DNA of 64,000 bases from Trueperella abortisuis (lineage in GTDB: Bacteria; Actinomycetota; Actinomycetes; Actinomycetales; Actinomycetaceae): positions 992,001 to 1,056,000 of the forward strand of contig NZ_JAUSQL010000001.1 in assembly GCF_030811095.1 (NCBI RefSeq), in the 5' to 3' direction. The notes below the pieces were generated by a model, which had not been told where the DNA came from, ran no database searches, and saw only the letters and a list, made by a program, of their open reading frames with translations. Shown piece after piece: positions 50,472 through 59,904 of the stretch. Position 1 is the stretch's first letter. Each line of letters opens with the position of its first letter. The position numbers and the translations under genes are program-made.

Positions 50472-51104
50472 ATGGCATTTCTAGATCTCATGCGTAAGTT
50501 CTTCCACGCCTCCCATCAGGACGAAGAACTTGGCATCGTTGCCGAGGCGCTCGAACTACGCGAGAAGCTGGCGAAGGATCCCAACGATGTTGCGGCTTTC
50601 GACGAGCTCGCCTCGCTTATCAAGGGCTTTGCGGTCTCGCGGGAGCCGGCCGACCCGCTGACGGGCGAGTCAGGCGAGGCCGACCCGAAGCTAGTGCTGT
50701 GGGCATTAAGCGAGGAGATCGGCTCGGACTCGCGGGCCTGGTACCCGCTCATCCAGCTCGCCTGGCTCTCCGGCCCCGAGGATTCGGAGGCCGCGCAGCG
50801 CTACCTCGAGACCGCGGCGGACCGGGAGGAGACCGGCATCGCGCTCGCCGAGGGTATCAAGCTTCTGCGTGAGACCGGGCAGAACGAGGCCGCCATCCAG
50901 CTTGGCCTTGGACGCTGGAGGCCCGCCGAGCAGATCGTGGGCGTGGCCGAGGAGCTTGTCACGGCGGCGCTGGCAGCGAACAAGGTCGACGAGGCCGCCA
51001 AATACCTGAAGATTCTCAAAGAATCGGGTGAGTCCGGCGAGCTCGTGGACGATCTGGAAATCGCGATAGCTACGAGGAAGGCAAATAATGGCTACGTACG
51101 TTGA
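50472..51104 (+). CDS. Conserved hypothetical helical (TPR-like) protein
   Basis: A 210-residue, acidic, all-helical protein with repeated helix pairs reminiscent of TPR repeats (AEALELREKLAKDPNDVAAFDELASL, EAAQRYLETAADREETG, ALAANKVDEAAKYLKILKE). No catalytic motif, signal peptide or membrane segment. It overlaps the YciO gene by 17 bases, so the two are cotranscribed. No Shine-Dalgarno; probable leaderless start. Function unknown. Confidence 0.7.
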   Translation: MAFLDLMRKFFHASHQDEELGIVAEALELREKLAKDPNDVAAFDELASLIKGFAVSREPADPLTGESGEADPKLVLWALSEEIGSDSRAWYPLIQLAWLSGPEDSEAAQRYLETAADREETGIALAEGIKLLRETGQNEAAIQLGLGRWRPAEQIVGVAEELVTAALAANKVDEAAKYLKILKESGESGELVDDLEIAIATRKANNGYVR

Positions 51105-51711
51105 ACTTCATCCACAAGATCCGCAGCCGCGGATGGTCTCCAAGGTGGTCGATCGGCTCAAGCGCGGCGAGGTGATCGCCCTGCCCACCGATTCGGGCTA
51201 CGCCATTGCCTGCACGCTGGCGAACAAGGAGGGACTGGACCGGATCCGCACGATCCGCCAAGTCGGCGCGAAGCACCACTTTACGCTTCTGTGTGCGAAC
51301 TTTGCCCAGCTAGGACACTTCGTCATCGTCGATAACTCATTCTTCCGGCTCATCAAATCGCTCACGCCCGGTCCCTACACCTTCATCCTCAAGGGCACGA
51401 AGGACGTGCCACGCATGACGCTCAACCCCAAGAAGAACACGGTCGGCGTGCGCATCCCGGACCACCGGATCGTTCAGGCGATCCTGTCTGAGCTGGGGGA
51501 GCCGCTGCTGTCCTCCACTCTCATCATGCCGGGTGAGGAGGAGCCGCTCGAGGAAGGCTGGATTGTCGACGATCGCCTCGGCAACGCCCTCGACGTCGTC
51601 GTTGACGGCCCGGTGGGCAGCGGCCCGACCAGCGTCGTCGACCTCTCCAGCGGCGAGGCCGTCATCGTGCGCGAAGGAGCCGGGGACCTGACGATGTTTG
51701 ACATCTCATGA
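51088..51711 (+). CDS. YciO/YrdC/Sua5-like protein
   Basis: A 207-residue YrdC-domain protein. KRGEVIALPTDSGYAIACTL and the VRIPDHRIVQAIL region are typical, and the overall pattern (GAKHHFTLLC, LTPGPYTFILKGT) is closest to YciO, a relative of the TsaC/Sua5 enzymes that make threonylcarbamoyl-AMP for the t6A modification of tRNA. YciO has weak or different activity from TsaC, so the exact role is open. The end overlaps the HAD gene by ATGA. Confidence 0.87.
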   Translation: MATYVELHPQDPQPRMVSKVVDRLKRGEVIALPTDSGYAIACTLANKEGLDRIRTIRQVGAKHHFTLLCANFAQLGHFVIVDNSFFRLIKSLTPGPYTFILKGTKDVPRMTLNPKKNTVGVRIPDHRIVQAILSELGEPLLSSTLIMPGEEEPLEEGWIVDDRLGNALDVVVDGPVGSGPTSVVDLSSGEAVIVREGAGDLTMFDIS

Positions 51712-52454
51712 TCAAGGCCGTCCTTTTCGACCTCGACGGTACGCTCACCGACTCAGCGCCCGTCGTCACCGCTACCCTCGCCGCCACCATGAAGTCGCTC
51801 GCCGGCGTGGAATTGCCCTTGGCGGCCTTCCGCAAGTACCTCGGCCCGCCGCTCAAGGCCAGCTTCGCTGACCTGGGCGTCCCCGCCGACGAGGTGCAGG
51901 CTTACGTGGCGGAGTACCGTCGCCGTTACTCCGCCGTTGCCAACGACGTCGAGCTCTTCGCCGGCACGCGCCAGCTCCTTCAGGATCTGCACGACGACGG
52001 TTTCGCGCTCGGCCTCGCCACCTCCAAGTTCCAGCGCAGCGCGCGTGGCGTGTGCGAGCACCTGGGAATCGCCCACCTCTTCGACGCACTCTGCGGCGAC
52101 ACCACAGAGAAGAACCTCTTCGGCAAAGCCGAGGTTGTTCAAGCGGCGCTCAATGAGCTTCATGAGAAAGGCATCCTTGACGCCGGGGCCAACCGGCCCG
52201 CCAATTCGGGCACGACGGCGAGCCTAGCACTCGACCCCGCGCAATCCCGAGCCGCAGTGAACTGGCGCGACGACGTCGTTATGGTAGGTGACCGCATCTA
52301 CGACGTCGAGGGCGCGGGCGTGCACGGCGTGCGCACAGTCCTCGTCGAATGGGCCGACTGCTGGCCCGACGAGCGCGATCGCGCATGGGCCACGGTGTCC
52401 TCCCCGCGCGAGCTACATCAGCTGGTGGGGGAGGTCCGCACGCGCGGCTTTTAG
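51708..52454 (+). CDS. HAD-family hydrolase (phosphoglycolate phosphatase-like)
   Basis: A 248-residue HAD phosphatase with motif I DLDGTLTDS at residues 8-16, motif II in ATSKFQRS, and motif IV VMVGDRIYDVEGA. The cap domain is of the small helical type. About 25 extra residues, rich in Ala and Ser (ILDAGANRPANSGTTAS...), sit before motif IV and are not typical. Substrate unknown; sugar or nucleotide phosphates likely. Third gene of the unit starting at 50472. Confidence 0.88.
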   Translation: MIKAVLFDLDGTLTDSAPVVTATLAATMKSLAGVELPLAAFRKYLGPPLKASFADLGVPADEVQAYVAEYRRRYSAVANDVELFAGTRQLLQDLHDDGFALGLATSKFQRSARGVCEHLGIAHLFDALCGDTTEKNLFGKAEVVQAALNELHEKGILDAGANRPANSGTTASLALDPAQSRAAVNWRDDVVMVGDRIYDVEGAGVHGVRTVLVEWADCWPDERDRAWATVSSPRELHQLVGEVRTRGF

Positions 52455-52504
52455 GCGTGCTCTGGTGGCTGGTGGGCGCAACTTGTGCCTGGCGTTGCGC
52501 CCGC

Positions 52505-54313
52505 CTAAACCTCCGGCCCGCTGAACTGCGACTGGTAGAGGTCGTAGTAGGCGCCGTGGTGTGCCAGTAGTTGTTCGTGCGTGCCCTGCTCGACGACGTC
52601 GCCGTCGGCCATGACGATGATGAGGTCGGCGTCGCGGATCGTGGACAGGCGGTGGGCGATGACGAACGACGTTCGGCCCTCGCGTAGCTCACCCATGGCA
52701 CGCTGAACGAGCATTTCGGTGCGGGTGTCGACCGAGGACGTCGCCTCATCGAGAATGAGGACCGCCGGGTCGGCCAGGTAGGCGCGAGCAATCGTGATGA
52801 GCTGCTTTTCGCCGGCGGAGATGTTGCCGCCCTCATCGTCGATGACCGTGTCGTAGCCTTCGGGCAGTTGACGGACCAGCCGATCCACGCCGGTGGCCTT
52901 CGCCGCAGCGACGACCTCCTCGTGGGTGGCCCCCTCCTTGCCGAAGGCGATGTTGTCCTCGATCGTGCCCTCGAATAGCCACGTGTCCTGGAGCACCATC
53001 CCGATCTGGGAGCGCAATGAATCCTTCGAAAAATCTCGGGTGGAGAGGCCGTCAAGCGCGATCTTTCCTCCATCGATTTCGTAGAAGCGCATGAGCAGGT
53101 TGACCAGGGTGGTCTTGCCGGCGCCGGTCGGTCCCACGATCGCGACCTGGTCGCCGCGGTGGACATCGAGCGACAAGCCATTGATGACGGGGATTCCCTC
53201 TTCATAGGAAAACTCGACGTTCTCAAAGGTGATGTGGCCCTGGTACTGGTCAGCAGGGATGAGATCACGGAACCCGACCTCGACGTCGGGATCCATCTCC
53301 TCGCTGTCGAGAAAGTCGAAGATGCGCTCGCCGGAGGCGGCGCCCGACTGGAGCATCGCCGTCACGGAGGCAAGCGTGGCGACCGGCTGGTTGAGCTGGC
53401 GGCTGTACTGGATGAAGGCCTGCAGGCCGCCGATTGTCAACTGCCCGCTGATCACTTGGAATCCGCCCCACACCGCGATGATGACGAAGCCGAGGTTAGA
53501 CACGAAACCCATCAAGGGCTGGGAGAGCTGGGAGAGGAACTGACCCTTGTAGCCGGCCTCGTACAGCCCCTGGTTCGCCTCGTCGAAAATGCGCTCGAAG
53601 TCCTCCTGGAGACCGTAGGCGCTGACGACGTCGAATCCCGTGAAGGACTCCTCCACGATCGCGGATACCTCACCCGTTTTCGCCCACTGCGCGCGAAACT
53701 GCGGCCGAGCCTTCTTCAGGATCACGAGGAGGGAAAGAATGCCGAGCGGTAAAACAAGGACAGTGGCCACCGTCAACGACGGCGAGACCCAGATCATCAT
53801 GGCGACAATGCCGATGAGCAGGTAGATCGATTGGACCACCTGGTTCAGCGTCTGCATGAGGGTCTGGGTGATGTTGTCGATGTCGTTCGTCACGCGAGAG
53901 AGGAGATCGCCGCGTTGCTGCTTGTCCAGCCAGGACAGTGACAGGGTATCGATCTTGGCCTGCGCGTCGCGACGCAGCTTGTAGCCGAGATCCTGGATTG
54001 TTAAACGGATGATGTAGCCAGCGGCAAAGTTGGTGATACCAGAAATTGCGTACAGCGCGACGACGAAAAGCAGCACACGCGTGAGGGTGGAGAAGTCCAC
54101 GCCGTCACCGGAGATGCCATCGACGACGACGTTCGTGGCGTCTCCCAGATACTTGGGCGCGAGCACGTTGCCGCCCGCCGAGAACAGCATGAGGACCGCG
54201 ATGCCGAACAGCCGTAGCTTCTCGGTCTTGAGCATGCGAGCCAAGCGCTTGAGCGCGCCCTTCGTGTCGCGAGTCTCCGAATACGGGTTCGCTCCGTGAG
54301 GTCCGCCCCTCAT
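52505..54313 (-). CDS. Heterodimeric ABC exporter subunit with intact Walker B glutamate
   Basis: A 602-residue ABC half-transporter: six membrane helices (about residues 35-320) and an ATPase domain with Walker A GPTGAGKTT, a non-canonical signature NISAGEKQL and Walker B VLILDEATSSVD with the catalytic glutamate, plus switch histidine in IAHRLST. It overlaps the preceding partner by ATGA. Pairs of this type (BmrCD, LmrCD, TM287/288) export drugs, lipids or peptides; one site is catalytic and the other degenerate. The substrate cannot be told. Confidence 0.9.
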   Translation of the reverse strand: MRGGPHGANPYSETRDTKGALKRLARMLKTEKLRLFGIAVLMLFSAGGNVLAPKYLGDATNVVVDGISGDGVDFSTLTRVLLFVVALYAISGITNFAAGYIIRLTIQDLGYKLRRDAQAKIDTLSLSWLDKQQRGDLLSRVTNDIDNITQTLMQTLNQVVQSIYLLIGIVAMMIWVSPSLTVATVLVLPLGILSLLVILKKARPQFRAQWAKTGEVSAIVEESFTGFDVVSAYGLQEDFERIFDEANQGLYEAGYKGQFLSQLSQPLMGFVSNLGFVIIAVWGGFQVISGQLTIGGLQAFIQYSRQLNQPVATLASVTAMLQSGAASGERIFDFLDSEEMDPDVEVGFRDLIPADQYQGHITFENVEFSYEEGIPVINGLSLDVHRGDQVAIVGPTGAGKTTLVNLLMRFYEIDGGKIALDGLSTRDFSKDSLRSQIGMVLQDTWLFEGTIEDNIAFGKEGATHEEVVAAAKATGVDRLVRQLPEGYDTVIDDEGGNISAGEKQLITIARAYLADPAVLILDEATSSVDTRTEMLVQRAMGELREGRTSFVIAHRLSTIRDADLIIVMADGDVVEQGTHEQLLAHHGAYYDLYQSQFSGPEV

Positions 54314-56082
54314 CGTGCCTCCTCCGCGGTCAGTTGCGAGGCGACGATCTCCTGGTACGTCTCGCAGGAATCGAGTAGCTCCAGGTGCGTGCCGACGCCG
54401 ACGATGCGGCCGTGGTCGAGCACGTGAATCTGGTTGGCCTGGCGGATGGTTGACACGCGCTGGGCGATGATGAAGACGGCGATGTCACCGATGAACGCTC
54501 TCAGGCCGCTCCGGAGCCGTGCGTCAGTCTGGTAGTCGAGCGCGGAGAACGAATCGTCGAAGACGAGCAGGTCCGCCTGGCGGCGGCCCTGGGCGTCGGG
54601 AAGGCAGCGGTAGATCGCGCGCGCGATCGTCAGGCGCTGGCGCTGGCCGCCGGAGAAGTTCTTCCCGCCCGACTCAACGGCGGATTCAATTCCGTCCTCG
54701 AGCTCGCTGACGAAATCCCAGGCCTGGGCTGCGCGTAGAGCGAGTATCACGCGGTCGGCGTCGTAGGGAACCCGCTTGTCGGGCGAACCGGCGACGTTCG
54801 TGGCGACCGTGCCGGAAAAGAGGAAGGCCTGCTGGGGGACGAGCGCGATGCGCGAGCGTAGCTCACCCGGGTCCATGTCCTTCACGGGCACGCCTCCGGC
54901 GCGGACTTCGCCGGATGTGGCGTCGATGAGCCGGGGGAGCAGCTTGATGATGGAGGACTTACCCGAACCGGTAGAGCCAATCAGCGCCACCTGGGTGGCC
55001 GGGGCGAAGGTCATCGTGATATCCGACAGCACTGGCTCCTCGGCGCCGGGGTAGCGCAGGCCCGCGTGGTCGAGTTCGAAGGTCAGCGGGCCGGCGGGAA
55101 TCGGTACGGGATGCGCGGGTGCCTGAATGGAGGACTCGACGTCGAAGATCTGCTGGAGACGCTTGGCCGATACCTCACCACGCGGGAATAACATGACCAT
55201 CATGCCCGACATCATCACCGACATCATGATCATCATCAGGTAGCTGATGTAGGCGGTCAGCGCGCCGACCTGCATCGAACCGGCGGAGATGAGATGGGCG
55301 GCAAACCACACCACGGCCGCCGATGACAGGCCGATGATGAGGGAGGCGGCCGGCATGAGGAACGCCCACAGGATGCCGATCTCCAGCCAGATCCTGCGTA
55401 GCTTGTGGTTGGCATCGTCGAACTTGGCGCGGATCGTACCCTGGCGGACGAAGGCGCGGATCACCCGCACGCCCGTGAGCTGCTCACGTAGCAGGGTGTT
55501 GATCAGGTCGATGCGCTCTTGCTGGATCGTGTAGCGAGGCGCGAGCGCCCGCATCACGACGTAAATGAGGAGGCCTAGGAGCGGGACGATGACGATCAGC
55601 AGAAGGGAGAGGCGTGCGTTTTGCTGGATCGCCATGAACACGCCGCCAAATCCCATGAGCGGGGCCATGACCATGACGGTGAACGTCAACAGCACGACGT
55701 TTTGGACCTGTGTCACGTCGTTACTCACGCGCGTGATGAGCGTGGGGGCGCCGAACTTGTGCTGGTCGGTGGCGGAAAAAGACTGCACGTGACGGAAAGA
55801 ACGTCCGCGTAGCTCGCGGCCGAGCTCCATCGCCGTCCGCGCGCCCAAGTAGATCGCGCCGACCATGGCGCCGATCTGGACAAACGCGATGGCCAGCATG
55901 AGCCCACCCATGCGCCAGATGAGGGCCCTGTCGTTGCCCAGGATGCCGTCGTCGATAATCTGGGCGTTGAGGGCAGGAAGAACCAGACTGAGGAGGATTT
56001 GCACAACCTGCAGAAGGAAAATAAAGAAGAACGCCGTCTTCTTGCGCTGGAGAAACTCCCAGCTCATGCGTATTAAAGTCAC
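54310..56082 (-). CDS. Heterodimeric ABC exporter subunit with degenerate Walker B
   Basis: A 590-residue half-transporter: six membrane helices and an ATPase domain with Walker A GSTGSGKSS, signature FSGGQRQRL and Walker B LLVFDDSFSALD, where the catalytic glutamate is replaced by aspartate. The switch histidine is glutamine (IIAQRVS). These changes mark the non-catalytic side of a heterodimer, with the catalytic site completed by the partner encoded downstream. GTG with AAGGAG upstream; first gene of a two-gene operon. Confidence 0.9.
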   Translation of the reverse strand: MTLIRMSWEFLQRKKTAFFFIFLLQVVQILLSLVLPALNAQIIDDGILGNDRALIWRMGGLMLAIAFVQIGAMVGAIYLGARTAMELGRELRGRSFRHVQSFSATDQHKFGAPTLITRVSNDVTQVQNVVLLTFTVMVMAPLMGFGGVFMAIQQNARLSLLLIVIVPLLGLLIYVVMRALAPRYTIQQERIDLINTLLREQLTGVRVIRAFVRQGTIRAKFDDANHKLRRIWLEIGILWAFLMPAASLIIGLSSAAVVWFAAHLISAGSMQVGALTAYISYLMMIMMSVMMSGMMVMLFPRGEVSAKRLQQIFDVESSIQAPAHPVPIPAGPLTFELDHAGLRYPGAEEPVLSDITMTFAPATQVALIGSTGSGKSSIIKLLPRLIDATSGEVRAGGVPVKDMDPGELRSRIALVPQQAFLFSGTVATNVAGSPDKRVPYDADRVILALRAAQAWDFVSELEDGIESAVESGGKNFSGGQRQRLTIARAIYRCLPDAQGRRQADLLVFDDSFSALDYQTDARLRSGLRAFIGDIAVFIIAQRVSTIRQANQIHVLDHGRIVGVGTHLELLDSCETYQEIVASQLTAEEAR

Positions 56083-56173
56083 TGCGCTCCTTGAAATCTT
56101 GGTGTCCTGATCAGACTACAACCGCGCTCCGACAATTATGCGTATGCCCAAGCCATCTGGTCCAGCCAAAAGC

Positions 56174-56203
56174 GGCGCCCCGCGGCCATTTCCGCGGGGC
56201 GCC
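56174..56203 (-). terminator. Terminator after aceE
   Basis: Perfect 12-base stem GGCGCCCCGCGG/CCGCGGGGCGCC around a 6-base loop, followed on the minus strand by GCTTTTGG. It lies 18 bases after the aceE stop. Confidence 0.85.
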
Positions 56204-56221
56204 GGCTAGATCTGCGCGAGC

Positions 56222-58978
56222 TTAGACAGCGGGCTCGTTCGCGACCGGCTGACCGTCGTCGCCGGCCTCCGGATCGAGCAGCTCATACTTGTCAATCGCT
56301 GCCTGGACGGTAGAGCGGTCGACCTCTCCGCGGTCGGCGAGCGCCTGGAGGGCACGCACCACCATGGAGGCGGAGTCGATGCGGAAGTGGCGACGCGCGG
56401 CGGCGCGGGTATCGGCGATACCGAAGCCGTTTGCGCCGAGCGTGTAGTAGGCCTCCGGAACCCACGGGCGAATCGAATCCTGAACCTGCTTCTCCCAATC
56501 GGAAGTGGCAATGATCGGGCCATACTCACCCTCGAGCTTGCGGGTGATGTAAGCCACCTTCGGCTCGGCCGTGGGGTGAAGATAGTTGTATTCGTCGACC
56601 GCGAGGCCGTCGCGGCGCAGCTCGTACCACGACGTAATCGACCACACCGAGGCAGCCACGCCCCAGTCGTCGCGGAGCATCTGGCGGGCCTCACGCGCCC
56701 ACGGCACGCCCACGCCGGAGGCGAAGAGCTGGACCTTCGGACCCTCGCCCTCGGCTTCATCCAGCTTGTACATGCCCTTGAGAATGCCCTCCACGTCCAC
56801 GTTCTCCGGCTCAGCCGGCTGGTGGATCGGCTCGTTGTAAATCGTGATGTAGTACATGACGTTCTGATCGCGCCCATCCGAGCCGTCGCCGTACATGCGC
56901 ACCAGGCCGTCGTGGAAGATGTAGCTGATCTCGTAGGCGTAGGCCGGGTCGTACTGGACCACGGCCGGGTTCGTCGACGCGATCACCTGGCTGTGTCCGT
57001 CCATGTGCTGCAGGCCCTCACCCGTTAGCGTGGTGCGACCGGCGGTTGCACCCATGATGAAGCCGCGCGCCATCTGGTCGCCGGCGTGCCAGAACTGGTC
57101 ACCCGTGCGCTGGAATCCGAACATCGAGTAGAAGATGTAGATCGGAACCATGGGCAGGCCGTGGGTGGCGTAGGAGGTTCCCACCGCTGTGAAGGCCGCG
57201 TTGGAGCCGGCCTCCGTGATGCCGGTGTGGAGGATCTGCCCCTGCTCGGACTCCTTGTAGTTAAGCAGCAGGTCCGAATCGACCGCCGTGTAATTCTGGC
57301 CGTGAACGTTGAAGATCTTTGCCGAGGGGAAGATCGCGTCCAGGCCGAAGGTGCGGGCTTCGTCGGGGATGATCGGCACAAAGCGGTAGCCGAAGTCCTT
57401 GTCGCGTAGCAGGTCCTTGAGCAGGCGGACGAAGGCCATCGTCGTGGCGACCTTTTGCTTGCCCGAACCGCCCTTGAGGATGTTCCAGTGCTTGTCGGCC
57501 GGCATGGTCACCCCCTGGGAGACCACACGACGCTCCGGCAGGTAGCCGCCAAGCTTGCGGCGTTGTTCGTGCATGTACTCCAAAGCCGTGTTCTTCGGTG
57601 AGGGCTTGAAGTACGGCGCGACGAACGGATCTTCGAGCTGTTCGTCGGCGATGTCCAGCTCGAGCGTGTCGCGCAGAAGCTTGAGATCGTCGGAGTTGAG
57701 CTTCTTCATCTGATGGGTGGAGTTGCGTCCGGCGAAGTTCGAGCCGAGTGCGTAGCCCTTGATCGTGTGGGCGAGGATGACGGTGGGCTGACCCTTGTGC
57801 TCCACGGCCGCCTTGTAGGCCGCGTACACCTTGCGATAGTCGTGACCGCCGCGCTTGAGCGCCCAAATCTTCTCGTCCGACCAGTCGGCCACCATAGCTT
57901 TGGTGCGTGGGTCGCGACCAAAGAAGTGCTCGCGCACGTAGGCGCCGTCGTTGGCCTTGAAAGTCTGGTAGTCGCCGTCGAGGGTCTCGTTCATGATGTT
58001 GACGAGCGCGCGATCCTTGTCCGCCGTGAGTAGCTCGTCCCATTCGCGGCCCCAGATGACCTTGATGACGTTCCAGCCCGCGCCCTTGAACTGGGCCTCG
58101 AGCTCCTGGATGATCTTGCCGTTGCCGCGTACCGGACCGTCGAGACGCTGCAGGTTGCAGTTGATGACGAACGTGAGGTTGTCCAGGTTTTGGCCAGCGG
58201 CTAGGTGGAGGACGCCGCGGGACTCGACCTCGTCCATCTCGCCGTCGCCCATGAACGCCCACACGTGCTGCTGGCTCGTGTCCTTCAGGCCGCGCTCGTG
58301 CAGGTAGCGGTTGTACCACGCCTGGTAGATCGCGGAGATTGGACCTAGGCCGAGGGAGACGGTGGGGAACTCCCAAAAGTCCGGCATCTGGCGTGGGTGC
58401 GGGTAGGAGGGAAGGCCGCGGCCGCCCGAGCGGCGCGAGGCCTGCTGGCGGAACGAGTCGAGATCCTTCTCGGACAGGCGCCCTTCGAGGAAAGCGCGTG
58501 CGTAGTTACCGGGGGAGGAGTGGCCCTGGAAGAGCACCTGGTCGCCGCCGCCCGGGGCGTTCTTTCCGTGAAAGAAGTGATTGAAGCCGACTTCGTAGAG
58601 GGTGGCCTGGGCGGCGTACGAGGAAATGTGACCGCCGACCGCAATGTCCGGATCCTGCTGGCGCGTTACCATGACGGCTGCGTTCCAGCGCGTCCACCGG
58701 CGGATTTCCTTTTCGAGAGTCTCGTCACCGGGGTAGTACGGCTCGTCGTCGATGCCGATGGTGTTGACGTATGGGGTTACGATGTTCGGTGGCAGAGTGA
58801 TGCCCTTGCGGCGGGCATGGTTCTGCATCGCGGTCAGAAGGTAGCGGGTTCGAGGCGCGCCCTGGGAGTCGATCAGTCCGTCGATCGAGTCGATCCATTC
58901 TTGGGTTTCCTCAGGGTTGATGTCCGGGACCTGGCTGAGCAAGCCATTGATGAGCGGCCTAATGGGCTGTTGACTCAC
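56222..58978 (-). CDS. aceE: Pyruvate dehydrogenase E1 component, homodimeric type
   Basis: A 918-residue E1 that decarboxylates pyruvate and passes the acetyl group to the E2 lipoyl domain. The thiamine diphosphate motif [10 protein letters not shown] ... [11 protein letters not shown] is near residues 250-290, and [27 protein letters not shown] sequence, HTIKGYALG and the C-terminal [18 protein letters not shown] are typical of AceE. GTG with GAGGAG upstream. No aceF or lpd is adjacent, as usual in actinobacteria. A strong terminator follows. Confidence 0.93.
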   Translation of the reverse strand: MSQQPIRPLINGLLSQVPDINPEETQEWIDSIDGLIDSQGAPRTRYLLTAMQNHARRKGITLPPNIVTPYVNTIGIDDEPYYPGDETLEKEIRRWTRWNAAVMVTRQQDPDIAVGGHISSYAAQATLYEVGFNHFFHGKNAPGGGDQVLFQGHSSPGNYARAFLEGRLSEKDLDSFRQQASRRSGGRGLPSYPHPRQMPDFWEFPTVSLGLGPISAIYQAWYNRYLHERGLKDTSQQHVWAFMGDGEMDEVESRGVLHLAAGQNLDNLTFVINCNLQRLDGPVRGNGKIIQELEAQFKGAGWNVIKVIWGREWDELLTADKDRALVNIMNETLDGDYQTFKANDGAYVREHFFGRDPRTKAMVADWSDEKIWALKRGGHDYRKVYAAYKAAVEHKGQPTVILAHTIKGYALGSNFAGRNSTHQMKKLNSDDLKLLRDTLELDIADEQLEDPFVAPYFKPSPKNTALEYMHEQRRKLGGYLPERRVVSQGVTMPADKHWNILKGGSGKQKVATTMAFVRLLKDLLRDKDFGYRFVPIIPDEARTFGLDAIFPSAKIFNVHGQNYTAVDSDLLLNYKESEQGQILHTGITEAGSNAAFTAVGTSYATHGLPMVPIYIFYSMFGFQRTGDQFWHAGDQMARGFIMGATAGRTTLTGEGLQHMDGHSQVIASTNPAVVQYDPAYAYEISYIFHDGLVRMYGDGSDGRDQNVMYYITIYNEPIHQPAEPENVDVEGILKGMYKLDEAEGEGPKVQLFASGVGVPWAREARQMLRDDWGVAASVWSITSWYELRRDGLAVDEYNYLHPTAEPKVAYITRKLEGEYGPIIATSDWEKQVQDSIRPWVPEAYYTLGANGFGIADTRAAARRHFRIDSASMVVRALQALADRGEVDRSTVQAAIDKYELLDPEAGDDGQPVANEPAV

Positions 58979-59148
58979 GATTACTCCTCTGTACTATCGG
59001 TTGCATGTGTCATGCGATACCTCAAGGGTACCGGTTTAGGCCTAAAGACCCCACCAGTTTGCGGAAGGCGGAACTGGGTGACTGCTCACATGGTTTCGGC
59101 CGCGTAACTCGGTCACGATTGAATGATGTACTTTCGGGCGCGACCCCT

Positions 59149-59154
59149 TAGAAT
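59149..59154 (+). promoter_or_regulatory. -10-like element upstream of DUF3052 gene
   Basis: TAGAAT ends 7 bases before an ATG at 59162 that opens a 6-codon frame ending at 59182, just before the DUF3052 start at 59185. The 206-base gap behind aceE holds no other recognised element. Confidence 0.4.
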
Positions 59155-59184
59155 GTGACTAATGTTTCAGGAAAGGCGGTAACA

Positions 59185-59598
59185 GTGCCCGGTTTATCCG
59201 GTAAAGAGATGGGATTCCGATCGGGGCATTTGGTCCAGGAGTTCGGCTACGACGACGACGTCGACATGTCCCTACGCGACACCATCGAACGCCTCACGGG
59301 TGAACAGCTTGAAGATGAGGGCTACCGCGGGGGCGCTGACGGCGTGATCCTGTGGTGGCGAGCCGACGACGGCGACGTCGACGACCTGACTGATCTTTTC
59401 GTGGATTGCACCGGCGGGCTCACGGAGGACACGGCGCCCATTTGGCTTTTTGTGCCTGACCAGAATGCCGATCTGAGTGTTCCGATGGAGGACGTCAACG
59501 ACGCCGCGGGCACGGCCGGCCTGTCGGTGACGACGACGTTCCATCTTGATTCTGGCTGGAATGCGTTCCAGGTGGTCAGCCACAGTCGCCCCCGATAG
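59185..59598 (+). CDS. DUF3052 protein
   Basis: A 137-residue acidic protein of the actinobacterial DUF3052 family: LSGKEMGFRSGHLVQEFGYDDDVD at the start, GVILWWRADDGDVDDLTDLFVD in the middle and TFHLDSGWNAFQVVSHS at the end. Members are small, soluble and of unknown function, often next to aceE as here. GTG 59185 is chosen because AGGAAAGG lies 8 bases upstream; GTG 59155 in the same frame would lack a site. Confidence 0.82.
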   Translation: MPGLSGKEMGFRSGHLVQEFGYDDDVDMSLRDTIERLTGEQLEDEGYRGGADGVILWWRADDGDVDDLTDLFVDCTGGLTEDTAPIWLFVPDQNADLSVPMEDVNDAAGTAGLSVTTTFHLDSGWNAFQVVSHSRPR

Positions 59599-59639
59599 GG
59601 GATTTCCGAATGGGGCTTCGGCCGGTTACACTAGCGAGC

Positions 59640-59712
59640 GGACCCTTAGCTCAGTTGGTAGAGCAACGCGTTTACACCGCGTGTGTCATCGGTTCGAGCC
59701 CGGTAGGGTCCA
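59640..59712 (+). tRNA. tRNA-Val (TAC anticodon)
   Basis: Cloverleaf with acceptor GGACCCT/AGGGTCC, D-arm TAGCTCAGTTGGTAGAGCA, anticodon stem ACGCG/CGCGT around TTTACAC (anticodon TAC) and T-loop GTTCGAG. No encoded CCA. TACACT upstream is a likely -10. Confidence 0.93.
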
Positions 59713-59725
59713 CTTTTACAAGAAG

Positions 59726-59757
59726 CGCTCTCCTTGCACGCGGCGGGAGAGCGTTTT
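59726..59757 (+). terminator. Terminator after tRNA-Val
   Basis: Stem CGCTCTCC (59726-59733) with GGAGAGCG (59746-59753), then TTTT. Confidence 0.8.
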
Positions 59758-59771
59758 CGCTGGTCGCAGCG

Positions 59772-59862
59772 TTGCGTTGCAGTTGTTTGCAGTTTCTTGC
59801 TTGCATCTTGCAATTGCCTGGCTTTTTTGTCGGAGCTAACCTTTACAGTTATTTCCAACTGT
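59772..59862 (+). promoter_or_regulatory. Amylopullulanase control region: TTGCA repeats, promoter and hairpin
   Basis: TTGC(A) words start at 59772, 59777, 59787, 59797, 59801 and 59808, several at about 10-base spacing, ending in TTGCATCTTGCAA. Similar TTGCA repeats are bound by LacI-type MalR regulators before amylase genes of actinobacteria. A promoter TTGCCT (59814-59819), 17 bases, TAACCT (59837-59842) follows directly, and an inverted repeat ACAGTT/AACTGT spans 59845-59862 near the expected transcript start. Confidence 0.55.
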
Positions 59863-59904
59863 TCGCGCACGTAGAAGTGTATGAAGAGACAAGGAAGTCT
59901 GCAG

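Noticed and set aside
58397..59107. Plus-strand frame of 236 codons opposite the aceE 5' end
   Set aside because: Antisense shadow of aceE with no family similarity.
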